Source: SOIA01 sp050116035
Lineage (GTDB): Bacteria > Acidobacteriota > Aminicenantia > Aminicenantales > Aminicenantaceae
Length of the DNA: 24,593 nucleotides
Assembly (NCBI GenBank): GCA_050116035.1
Contig: JASFPJ010000008.1
Span: 1 to 24,593 of the forward strand
Direction of reading: 5' to 3'
Below, piece after piece: positions 15,973-23,050 of the stretch; positions within the stretch are counted from its first letter, which is position 1; the number at the start of each line of letters is the position of its first letter. The translations under genes and the position numbers were made by a program. The notes under the pieces are model-generated. The model did no database searches. It had not been told where the DNA came from and saw only the letters and a program-made list of their open reading frames with translations.

Positions 15973-16017
15973 AAAAACCATCAGAGCCCAACACCGCGTT
16001 TCATAGGCTGTTGATGG
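15973..16017 (-). terminator. Intrinsic terminator for the mltD-like gene
   Basis: On the minus strand, CCATCA-ac-AGCC pairs with GGCT-c-TGATGG around a 17-base loop, followed by TTTTT. The stem is 10 bp with a small internal bulge. It lies about 30 bases past the stop of the lytic transglycosylase gene. On the plus strand the same hairpin has no T-run, so it would not be a classical terminator for the ribosomal cluster. Confidence 0.6.
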
Positions 16018-16046
16018 CTGGATGGAGGGAATTTTCCTGAGATTCG

Positions 16047-17861
16047 TTAATCTTTAGGGATGACCCAGAGTTCCTGACCAGGATAGATTTTCGATCTCCG
16101 ACTCAGTCCATTGATCTGCAAAAACGTGTTGAGGTTCATTCCAAACGCACGTGCGATTTCATAAGGTGTGTCTCCGGACTTGACTGTATAGGTAGTGGCT
16201 CCTTCAGGCTTACCTGACTGGATCACTATTTTTTGACCAACATCCAGGTTGTTGCTCGTGAGGTTGTTATCTTCTTTTATTTTTTGGATAGTCGTGTTGT
16301 AGTCTCTGGCGATTTTAGAGAGAGAATCTCCTCGCCTGACAACATAAATAAGCTTTTCCCCTTCTTTGATGAGTGGAGGGGGAGAAGCATAACTTCTTGA
16401 ACTTCTTCGAACCGGGATTTTAAGCCTTTGGCCTGGCCTGATGAAATTAACACTTCTCAAGCCTGTCAACCGCGCGATGGCACTGACGCTCGTGCGGTAA
16501 CGCTCAGCGATCTCGGAGAGCGTCTCCCCTCGTCGGACATAGTGGTTTATGTAGCTGGCTACAGGAGGGATGTAGCGAGGCAGCGTGTTTATAGAGGTGA
16601 GTGTTTGTTCGCCCAGACCCACTGGAACCTTTAACAAATATTCACTGTCAGGAGTGGATTTTTGTCGGAGTTCCGGATTGAGTGTTGCCAGTTCTTCAGT
16701 CTCCAATCCCAGAGCTTTGGAGAGGGAAGAGAGCCTCACGGGTTTGTTCACAGAAATATTCTCATACTGGAGAGGAGGGTCGGGAGTGGGAAGACTGAAG
16801 CCGTATTTTTCCGGGTTGTTGATGATAAGGAGGGTCGCGACAAAACGAGGAACGAACCGCGCGGTTTCGCGGGGCAGCTTGAGATAGAGGTCCCAGAAAT
16901 TATCGAGGTAATTAATCGCCTGAGACCGAATAATTCTTTTGACTCTGTACTCGCCGCAGTTATAGGCCGCCAGGGCAGTGGTCCAATCCCCAAAGTGGAG
17001 ATGGAGTTCGGTCAGGTATTTAATGGCCGCGCGGGTTGATTTAATGGGGTCCATTCGTTCATCGACAGCTTGGTCCCTTTTCAACCCGAATCTGTTTCCC
17101 GTCGAGGCGATAAACTGCCAGAGTCCCAGAGCTCGAGCCCGGGAGAAGGCTCTGGTATTAAACCAGCTCTCGATCATCGGCATCCAGGACAGCTCTTCAG
17201 GGAGTCCGGCTTTGTTCAGCTCCTCCACGATTATATTCCGGTAGCGGCCAGAACGTTTGTAGCTCAATTCGAATAACTTTCTTTCTCTTTCCTGGAAAAG
17301 TTTGATTTCTTTCAGAACATGTTCATTCTCTTCGATTGGAATGGATTGATGGTTGTTCCCGACCACCGTTTCCTGGGAGGCGTAGATTTCCTGGATTCTC
17401 TGAGCGATCATGAGTCTGAGTTCGTTTTTTTCCTGGATCAGAGGATCGTCAGGAGGGAGACGGAGTTTCAGGATGAGGCTGTACGCCTCGTCTAGAGCAG
17501 CCAGGGCTGTATCGAGATCTCCCTTGTCCCAGGCAAGCTGGGCATCCTGGTAGGCATACAGGGTTTCCTCGAGGATAACCTGAGGGTCGTCTACTTTCTC
17601 TACTTTCTCTTCCTTTGCTTCTTCTTCTTGATCGGTGATGCCCTCAAGAAGAAGAGATTCTTGGACGGTCTGGTTATTTTCTTCTTCAAACGTGCCTTCC
17701 TGCTCGTTAGTTATGACTGCCTCAGAAACTTGATTTTCTTCAGGAGTTGGGAGTGGAGGGGCTGGTGTCTTTTCCGGAGTCTTCTGGAAGAGGGAGCAAC
17801 TCCACAGGAACATGAGAGCTAACGCAAAGGTCACCAAGCAAAGAAATCTTTTTCTTCTCAA
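16047..17861 (-). CDS. mltD: MltD-type membrane-bound lytic murein transglycosylase with three LysM domains
   Basis: A probable peptidoglycan-cleaving lipoprotein. I chose the TTG at 17861, which gives a compact lipoprotein signal (MRRKRFLCLVTFALALMFLW then Ser-Cys at 21-22); an upstream TTG at 17912 would add 17 poorly fitting residues and lies only about 10 bases from the predicted transcript start. An acidic linker (about 40-90) and a helical region precede the SLT domain (about 215-335). The catalytic Glu is residue 231 in MPMIESWF, followed by RALGLWQFIASTGNRFGL and the AAYNCGE motif. Three LysM repeats (about 440-483, 505-548, 558-601) bind peptidoglycan; each starts with a Y-x-V-(K/R)-(R/S)-G-(D/E)-(S/T) type motif. 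It is monocistronic and convergent with rplQ. Confidence 0.93.
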   Translation of the reverse strand: MRRKRFLCLVTFALALMFLWSCSLFQKTPEKTPAPPLPTPEENQVSEAVITNEQEGTFEEENNQTVQESLLLEGITDQEEEAKEEKVEKVDDPQVILEETLYAYQDAQLAWDKGDLDTALAALDEAYSLILKLRLPPDDPLIQEKNELRLMIAQRIQEIYASQETVVGNNHQSIPIEENEHVLKEIKLFQERERKLFELSYKRSGRYRNIIVEELNKAGLPEELSWMPMIESWFNTRAFSRARALGLWQFIASTGNRFGLKRDQAVDERMDPIKSTRAAIKYLTELHLHFGDWTTALAAYNCGEYRVKRIIRSQAINYLDNFWDLYLKLPRETARFVPRFVATLLIINNPEKYGFSLPTPDPPLQYENISVNKPVRLSSLSKALGLETEELATLNPELRQKSTPDSEYLLKVPVGLGEQTLTSINTLPRYIPPVASYINHYVRRGETLSEIAERYRTSVSAIARLTGLRSVNFIRPGQRLKIPVRRSSRSYASPPPLIKEGEKLIYVVRRGDSLSKIARDYNTTIQKIKEDNNLTSNNLDVGQKIVIQSGKPEGATTYTVKSGDTPYEIARAFGMNLNTFLQINGLSRRSKIYPGQELWVIPKD

Positions 17862-17905
17862 TTTTTTGCCTATAAGGGTAAATTTATAACATTTTAGGGG
17901 TAATC

Positions 17906-17918
17906 GAGTCAATGACTC
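17906..17918. repeat. 13-nt palindrome in the mltD leader
   Basis: GAGTCA-a-TGACTC is a perfect six-base inverted repeat with a one-base centre. It lies 11 bases downstream of the predicted -10 box of the mltD-like gene, where a repressor could bind. It is short, single-copy in this window and could be chance. Confidence 0.3.
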
Positions 17919-17929
17919 AGTGAAGCCTT

Positions 17930-17959
17930 ACTATACACAAACTCTGAGAATGAAGTAAA
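17930..17959 (-). promoter_or_regulatory. Candidate sigma-70-type promoter for mltD
   Basis: On the minus strand, TTTACT (17954-17959, 4 of 6 to consensus) is followed after 18 bases by TATAGT (17930-17935, 5 of 6). Transcription would begin near 17923, leaving a leader of about 60 bases to the TTG at 17861. It sits in the 134-bp gap after the galE terminator, which is where a promoter is required. Confidence 0.5.
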
Positions 17960-18024
17960 TCGCCTTTTGGGATGATATGCGGAGTGATTTTTCTCACCCG
18001 AAAAGATGGGATAAGATGAGAACG

Positions 18025-18045
18025 AAAAAATGGGGACGTTCCCCA
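18025..18045 (-). terminator. Intrinsic terminator after cca-galE
   Basis: On the minus strand TGGGGA-acg-TCCCCA forms a perfect 6-bp GC-rich stem with a 3-base loop, followed directly by TTTTTT. It begins one base beyond the galE stop codon, so it probably ends the cca-galE transcript and insulates mltD. Confidence 0.8.
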
Positions 18046-18046
18046 A

Positions 18047-19024
18047 TCATTTATTGGCTGTTTTTTGATGCCAGTCCCAGGCCGTCTCTATGATGGTCTG
18101 TATATCCGAATGAGAGAGCTTCCAGCCGAGGATTTTCTCGGCTTTTTCTCTGGAGGCGAGAAGCACAGGGACATCTCCTTTCCGCCGCGGCCTTTCTTTG
18201 TACGACACTTTATGCCCGGTAACTTTTTCAGTTTTTTGAATGACTTCCAGTACAGAATACCCTTTATTCGCCCCGAGATTGATGAATTCACTGCGAGAAG
18301 ACTCGAGGAGCCTCTGGAGTGCAAGGACATGGGCTTTGGCCAGGTCAGTGACATGTATGTAGTCCCTGATCGCTGTCCCGTCTTCTGTGGGGAAATCTGT
18401 TCCGTAGAGCTCAAGGCTCTTTTTTTCCCCTAAAAGAAACAGAAGGATGTTGGGGATAAGGTGAGTTTCAGGTTCGTGCATTTCTCCCAGGAGACACTCC
18501 GGGTCGGCTCCAGCCGCGTTGAAATAACGAAGAGAGATAAATCTCAATCCATACGCTCTTTCGTAGTCTTCGAGGATTTTTTCGACAAAGACCTTTGTCT
18601 GTCCGTAAGGATTGACCGGGTTTAATGGGTGATTTTCCGGAATCGGTATCTGAAGGGGGATGCCGTACACGGCAGCGCTCGAGGAGAAAATGAAGGCTTT
18701 GACTTTGGCTTCCAGAACAGCATCCAGGAGGTTCAGACTGCTGGTCAGGTTGTGGGTGTAGTATTTGAGAGGATTCGTGTAGGATTCTCCGACCTGAATG
18801 AGAGAAGCGAAGTGTAGGACGGCTCCTATCCCCTTTGAGCGGAGGGCCTCCTTGATGGAATCCTTATCCATCAGGTCGCCTTCAACAAGTTCTCCGCCCA
18901 CAAGAAGCTCCTTTTTCCCGGTCGAGAAATTATCGAAAACGACGACATCGTATCCTTCTCTGAGGAGTTCTTTCACTGTGTGTGAACCGATGTAACCGGC
19001 TCCTCCTGCCACAAGCACTTTCAT
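18047..19024 (-). CDS. galE: UDP-glucose 4-epimerase
   Basis: 325 residues, an extended short-chain dehydrogenase/reductase. The NAD-binding motif GGAGYIGS is at 7-14. The catalytic Ser is 116 in FSSSAAVYG, and Tyr-140 and Lys-144 form the YxxxK motif (PYGQTK). RYFNAAGADP, the T-E-D-G-T-A-I-R-D-Y-I-H-V block and the GDVPVLLAS end are characteristic of GalE. It interconverts UDP-glucose and UDP-galactose, feeding galactose metabolism or surface polysaccharide. Its ATG overlaps the cca stop by four bases, so the pair is an operon. A related UDP-sugar epimerase specificity cannot be excluded. Confidence 0.93.
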   Translation of the reverse strand: MKVLVAGGAGYIGSHTVKELLREGYDVVVFDNFSTGKKELLVGGELVEGDLMDKDSIKEALRSKGIGAVLHFASLIQVGESYTNPLKYYTHNLTSSLNLLDAVLEAKVKAFIFSSSAAVYGIPLQIPIPENHPLNPVNPYGQTKVFVEKILEDYERAYGLRFISLRYFNAAGADPECLLGEMHEPETHLIPNILLFLLGEKKSLELYGTDFPTEDGTAIRDYIHVTDLAKAHVLALQRLLESSRSEFINLGANKGYSVLEVIQKTEKVTGHKVSYKERPRRKGDVPVLLASREKAEKILGWKLSHSDIQTIIETAWDWHQKTANK

Positions 19025-20466
19025 GGGTGTTTCCTCTTGATGATTTTTTTGGCTATTTGTAGACCTTGCTTTTTGGTTTCGAACTCGTTATCTAGCTGAT
19101 GTTGGTAGAGTTCATTGAGGATTCGACCCATCTCGGGACCGGGAGCGATTCCCATCTTTATCAAATCTCTGCCCATGATCAGGGGCTGAATGGTTTCTTT
19201 GGAGACGTTGAGTTCCTTGAATTTTTTAAGAAGCCATCTGGCCTCGCTGTCCAATCCTGAGATCGGGATTTCCTCTCTTCCCGCGCGGTCAGCGGCGTCG
19301 AGATAAACAAGAAGTTCGATTTCTCCGTTGATTTCTGCAGCCAGTCGGTTAAAGGCTTTTTTGGTGACAACGTCCCTGTTCTGCCACAATTCGGATGCCC
19401 GGTGGTGGCACCTGATGAGAGAAAGAACTGTTTTTCTCAACTTGAATCCGTTAAAAGAAAAAATCCTCAGGCGGTTAAAGATTTTCTTCGTGATCTTTTC
19501 GCTGAGAATATCGTGGCCGTTGTTGGTGATGACCATCCGGCCTTTCTTGAACTCCCACACAGCTGTGGGGGGCTTGCCCACGTCATGGTAAAGGGCAGCG
19601 AGAAGAAGCGCGAGTTTTTTCTCTGCGGAGAGTTTTTTGGCGTCGGCCAATCTTTTCGCTTGATCCACCGTGAGCTTGGTATGGTGCCAGACAGTATGGT
19701 GGCCGTACTCGTCCTTCTCAGGATGGAAGAGAGAGTCCTGGATAGAAAGGGTCAGGCTGTAGAGTTCCGGGAAGAGCTGGCGGAGGACTCCAAGCTTGAA
19801 TAAATCTTCGAGGCCGACTGAAGGGAGAGGGGAATGGAGAAGAATTTTATGAATCTCCTCATTCACCCGTTCGACACTGAGGCCGGATAAATCAATTTCT
19901 CTGGAGACACTGTAGATTTCTTTGTCGATTGAGAATTCGAGGACAGAAGCGAAGCGGGCCGCTCGAAGAACCCGAAGTGGATCGTCCGGGAATGCTCCTG
20001 GATTGGTCAGCTTTATGATTTTCGCTTTGGTATCATGCGCTCCCCCGAAGGGATCGATCAGTGTGTTGTCTTTGAGCCTTAAGGCCATACTGTTGCAGCG
20101 AAAATCACGTCTTTCGAGGTCTTTTTCGAGAGGAAGCTCAGGATCGGCAGAGATGACAAAATCCTTGTGACTTTTAACTCCCTTTCCCTTTGGCTTATCT
20201 TTTCTCGGCAGAGCAATATCGTACGTTTTTTTATTAATGGTAAACTTGATCACTCCAAAGCTTTTTCCGACGAGATCGACCTTCCCGAAAGGATCGATTT
20301 TTTTTATTATGTCCTCGACACTGTGTCGCGTAATGAGAAGGTCAACCTCTTCTGTTGGATTTTCTCTGATGAAGTCGCGCACAAATCCGCCAACTGCATA
20401 GACATCACCACTGAAGTGCTGGATGAAGAATTCTTTGTCGCGAAACTCAGCCTGTAATTTCTTCAT
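19021..20466 (-). CDS. cca: CCA-adding-type tRNA nucleotidyltransferase with HD domain
   Basis: 481 residues from ATG 20466 (GTG codons at 20475 and 20478 would add four). The class II polymerase-beta-type head starts with YAVGGFVRD (23-31). The metal-binding motif reads Glu-40-Val-Asp-42, where most family members have Asp-x-Asp. LERRDFRCNSMAL and DPLRVLRAARFASVLEF are conserved. An HD domain follows (HHTVWHHTKLTVDQA, then ALYHDVGKP), as in bacterial enzymes with phosphohydrolase activity. The expected role is adding or repairing the 3' CCA of tRNAs; poly(A) polymerase or A-adding activity alone is an alternative. It is the first gene of cca-galE. Confidence 0.87.
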   Translation of the reverse strand: MKKLQAEFRDKEFFIQHFSGDVYAVGGFVRDFIRENPTEEVDLLITRHSVEDIIKKIDPFGKVDLVGKSFGVIKFTINKKTYDIALPRKDKPKGKGVKSHKDFVISADPELPLEKDLERRDFRCNSMALRLKDNTLIDPFGGAHDTKAKIIKLTNPGAFPDDPLRVLRAARFASVLEFSIDKEIYSVSREIDLSGLSVERVNEEIHKILLHSPLPSVGLEDLFKLGVLRQLFPELYSLTLSIQDSLFHPEKDEYGHHTVWHHTKLTVDQAKRLADAKKLSAEKKLALLLAALYHDVGKPPTAVWEFKKGRMVITNNGHDILSEKITKKIFNRLRIFSFNGFKLRKTVLSLIRCHHRASELWQNRDVVTKKAFNRLAAEINGEIELLVYLDAADRAGREEIPISGLDSEARWLLKKFKELNVSKETIQPLIMGRDLIKMGIAPGPEMGRILNELYQHQLDNEFETKKQGLQIAKKIIKRKHP

Positions 20467-20537
20467 GTGGGCCACCACTTATCATTCATCTGAGAGTCAT
20501 ACGTTTAATCTTCCTGTATTCCCTGCAGTTTTGTCCT

Positions 20538-20567
20538 ATTATAAAAGCAGTTTCCCTCTTGATTCAA
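20538..20567 (-). promoter_or_regulatory. Promoter for cca-galE
   Basis: On the minus strand TTGAAT (20562-20567, 4 of 6) is followed after 18 bases by a perfect TATAAT (20538-20543). The predicted transcript starts near 20531, about 65 bases before the cca ATG. Its -35 box lies in one arm of a 7-bp inverted repeat. Confidence 0.6.
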
Positions 20568-20580
20568 ACCTTTTTTGAAT
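20562..20580. repeat. Inverted repeat overlapping the cca promoter -35
   Basis: ATTCAAA and TTTGAAT are perfect 7-base arms separated by five bases (CCTTT). The left arm contains the -35 box of the minus-strand cca promoter. It is in the divergent cca/LEA2 gap, so it could be an operator for either side. The arms are AT-rich, so chance is possible. Confidence 0.35.
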
Positions 20581-20643
20581 AAATATCAAGGGTTGTTCTC
20601 TTGGGCCTGTTAGTGTATCCTTTATGATTCAGAGGAAAAGGCG

Positions 20644-21492
20644 TTGAAAGTGAGAAGAATCAGTTGGCTCCTGGCACTCTTCTGTATTCTTTCGGGCTTT
20701 GCTTTATCAAAATCTCTCAGAGAAGATATCCAGATATCCCTGAAGGAAACCAGGATCAAGGACTTCAGTATGGCTGGTTTGTCCTATGTTTTTTATGTGA
20801 ATATAGCGAACTCTTCTTCTTCAGCCTATTATCTCTCAGGTTATGATTATCGCTTTCTCGTCAACCAGAAGGAATACTTCCGCCTTCAAAGATCGCTGGA
20901 TAAAAGAATAAAGATTGAACCAAGGAAGAACAAGCTCCTCTCCTTTCCCATAAAGATAACCTTTGCCCATCTTTTTCGACTTGTCGAAGGGATCGAGAAG
21001 GAAGAGAATTTAGAGGGAAATTGGACTGGCACCCTATCCTTTTCTGATGCTAAAAAGGACAGGGGAAGGCTTCTTTTTGATTTTTCCGGAGAATTCCCTG
21101 TCATCCAAAAACTGGAGGTCAAATTCCTTTCCCTTCATTTGGAAGACCTGACAATCGGAGGGGCGGATACACGATTTGAAGCGAGTCTAGTCAATCCCAA
21201 TATCTTTGATGTACTGATAGAAAGGATCAGCTATAAGCTCTATCTGAGAGACAGCCTGATCAGCGAAGAAACAGTGAGTGGAGGGAAGACTGTAGTTAGC
21301 CACGGAGAACAGTCTTTTTCTTTTCCCACGCTCATAAATTTTTTTGAGGTGGGAAAGGAAGTGTACACCATGCTCCAGATGACTTCCTCCCTGTGCCGTT
21401 TCACAGGAGAGATTGAAGTGAAGACAGAATGGGGCCGAGTGAAAATTCCTTTTGACCAGACAGGAAGAGTCACCATCGGCAGAACTTCATGA
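20644..21492 (+). CDS. Exported protein with two LEA type 2 (WHy)-like repeats
   Basis: 282 residues from TTG 20644 (GTG 20650 is an alternative; AGAGGAAAAGG upstream serves both). A signal peptide (RRISWLLALFCILSGFALS) suggests export, with cleavage near residue 22. Two similar beta-rich halves follow (about 28-150 and 155-275). The second has FEASLVNPNIFDVLIERISY, the F-x-V/A-x-x-x-N-P-N pattern of LEA2/WHy domains, with Gly-rich turns and a late lysine-poor strand-loop pattern. Bacterial LEA2 proteins are linked to desiccation or stress tolerance, but the exact role is unknown. It is the first gene of a three-gene plus-strand group. No convincing sigma-70 promoter was found upstream. Confidence 0.65.
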   Translation: MKVRRISWLLALFCILSGFALSKSLREDIQISLKETRIKDFSMAGLSYVFYVNIANSSSSAYYLSGYDYRFLVNQKEYFRLQRSLDKRIKIEPRKNKLLSFPIKITFAHLFRLVEGIEKEENLEGNWTGTLSFSDAKKDRGRLLFDFSGEFPVIQKLEVKFLSLHLEDLTIGGADTRFEASLVNPNIFDVLIERISYKLYLRDSLISEETVSGGKTVVSHGEQSFSFPTLINFFEVGKEVYTMLQMTSSLCRFTGEIEVKTEWGRVKIPFDQTGRVTIGRTS

Positions 21493-21512
21493 GCTGAGTT
21501 CTTCTTTATCCA

Positions 21513-22376
21513 ATGATTAGTGTGATCATCCCCACTTATAACCGAGCGCCCTGTCTAGGGGAAGCGATTCAATCTGTTCTGGACCAGGATCACTTCGTGC
21601 GAAACGGCCCCTCTTCTTTTAAACTCTTGGTGGTTGATGACGGTTCAACCGATAGCACCAGAGATGTCGTTCACTCTTTCGGAGATAGAGTGACATATCA
21701 TTTCCAGCCGAATAGAGGAGTCAGCGCTGCCAGGAATAAGGGGCTTGAACTTGCCCAGGGAGATTATATTGCATTTTTGGACTCTGATGACCTTTGGGAG
21801 AAAGAAAAGATTGGCATCCAACTGAACTTTATGAAGGCATTTCCTGAAGCCAGGGTGTGCACTACTGAGGAAGCCTGGATAAGGCGGGGAGTTTTTGTCA
21901 ATCCCAAGAAAAAACACCAGAAATACTCAGGATGGATCTTCGATAAGGTATTGCCTCTCTGTCTTTTGAGCCTCTCTTCGGCCTTATTCAGGAAAGAAAT
22001 TTTTGAGGAGATCGGAAGGTTTGATGAAGAATTACCCGCCTGCGAGGATTATGACCTGGGCATCCGGATAGCGGCGAAATACCCTATTCACCTGCTTCCC
22101 AAAGCACTGGTCATTAAGCGAGGAGGCCATGCCGACCAGCTTTCAAGAAAATACTGGGGAATGGACCGGTTCAGAGTCATTGCTTTAGAGAAGGCTCTGT
22201 ATCTTGACCTGACGCCTCGTCAAAAGGGGCTTGTCAGGCAGGAATTAGTGAAGAAATACCATATCCTGGCTAAAGGATACGAGAAAAGAAACAAGCATGA
22301 AGAAGCAGAAGAGTGTCTGGCCCGCATAGAAAAATACAGGCCAAGAGAGCCAAATTTGGAAAGGGAGGAGAAATGA
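21513..22376 (+). CDS. Family 2 (GT-A) glycosyltransferase
   Basis: 287 residues, cytosolic, no membrane segment. The nucleotide-sugar domain opens with MISVIIPTYNRAPCLGEAIQ, then LLVVDDGSTDSTRD (39-51), NRGVSAARNKGLELAQGDY and the metal-binding DSD at 90-92. A conserved acidic site CEDYDLGIRIAAKYP (177-191) and RGGHADQLSRKYWGMDR (203-219) mark a GT2 subgroup. A Glu/Arg-rich helical tail ends the protein. It probably transfers a sugar to a lipid or polysaccharide; the substrate is unknown. It follows the LEA2 gene by 20 bases and overlaps the nitroreductase ATG by four. The Shine-Dalgarno is weak, so coupling is likely. Confidence 0.85.
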   Translation: MISVIIPTYNRAPCLGEAIQSVLDQDHFVRNGPSSFKLLVVDDGSTDSTRDVVHSFGDRVTYHFQPNRGVSAARNKGLELAQGDYIAFLDSDDLWEKEKIGIQLNFMKAFPEARVCTTEEAWIRRGVFVNPKKKHQKYSGWIFDKVLPLCLLSLSSALFRKEIFEEIGRFDEELPACEDYDLGIRIAAKYPIHLLPKALVIKRGGHADQLSRKYWGMDRFRVIALEKALYLDLTPRQKGLVRQELVKKYHILAKGYEKRNKHEEAEECLARIEKYRPREPNLEREEK

Positions 22377-22888
22377 GTGTTTTAAAAGTCATCCAAAAAA
22401 GACGAAGTGTGCGAAAATATAAAAGGGATCCCATCCCTGAAGATGTACTTCAGCGGGTACTCGAGGCGGCGCGCCTGGCTCCGTCAGGGAAGAATTTCCA
22501 GCCCTGGAGATTCATTGTCGTTCAGGATGAAGAGTTGAAAGAGAAGTTGGCGCGGGCATCTGCGGAACAGTTTTTCATGGCTGAAGCCCCGATAATCATC
22601 GTTGGCTGTGGTTTTCCTGATGACAGCTATTCCCGCATGGGCCGCTACATGAAATCCTGGCCTGTGGATGTCACGATAGCTCTCGAACATCTCATCCTCC
22701 AGGCCGCAGAAGAGGATCTGGGGACATGCTGGATTGGCTCTTTTGAGGAAGAGGAGGTTAAATCCATCCTGAACGTTCCTGAAAATGTCAGAGTTCTGGC
22801 GCTGACACCCCTTGGTTATCCCGATGAGACAACGCCGTATCGCGGCCGAAAAAGGCTGGATGAGATTGTCTCTTATGATGGATTCTAA
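22373..22888 (+). CDS. Nitroreductase-family FMN oxidoreductase
   Basis: 171 residues from ATG 22373, which has GGGAGGAG just upstream and overlaps the glycosyltransferase stop (ATGA). The family signature is complete: VIQKRRSVRKYKRDPIPEDV, LEAARLAPSGKNFQPWRFIV (FMN-binding), VTIALEHLILQAAEEDLGTC and ALTPLGYPDE. Such flavoproteins reduce nitro-aromatics, quinones or flavins with NAD(P)H. The physiological substrate is not predictable here. It is the last gene of the LEA2-GT2 group. Confidence 0.9.
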   Translation: MSVLKVIQKRRSVRKYKRDPIPEDVLQRVLEAARLAPSGKNFQPWRFIVVQDEELKEKLARASAEQFFMAEAPIIIVGCGFPDDSYSRMGRYMKSWPVDVTIALEHLILQAAEEDLGTCWIGSFEEEEVKSILNVPENVRVLALTPLGYPDETTPYRGRKRLDEIVSYDGF

Positions 22889-22893
22889 TAATT

Positions 22894-23042
22894 GGGGTAG
22901 CATGGATCGCATCTTAACATTTCATTAATTTGGGGTCAGGCCTTATCAAAATTTCAAGATGCAGGATTCAATCCAGGACTTACGGCATCAACTCAAACAA
23001 GGCCTGACCTGGTTTTCCACACAAATGTTAAGATGCGACCCC
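22894..23042. repeat. Nested inverted-repeat element (REP/MITE-like)
   Basis: Outer arms TCGCATCTTAACATTT (22907-22922) and AAATGTTAAGATGCGA (23023-23038) are a perfect 16-bp inverted repeat, flanked by GGGGT at 22894 and ACCCC ending at 23042. Inside, GGTCAGGCCTT (22934-22944) pairs perfectly with AAGGCCTGACC (22999-23009). The centre holds two further short nested pairs: GATGC/GCATC (22959-22963, 22985-22989) and GGATT/AATCC (22964-22974). It fills the gap between two convergent genes. There is no ORF. It resembles palindromic extragenic or transposase-mobilised elements and could end transcription from both sides. Confidence 0.75.
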
Positions 23043-23050
23043 TATATTCT

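Noticed and set aside
18031..18045. GGGGACGTTCCCC hairpin as a mobile repeat
   Set aside because: It is single-copy in this window and is fully explained as the galE terminator with its T-run.
22313..22372. Longer nitroreductase start inside the glycosyltransferase gene
   Set aside because: The added 20 residues are out-of-frame glycosyltransferase sequence; ATG 22373 has a strong ribosome-binding site and the family start.
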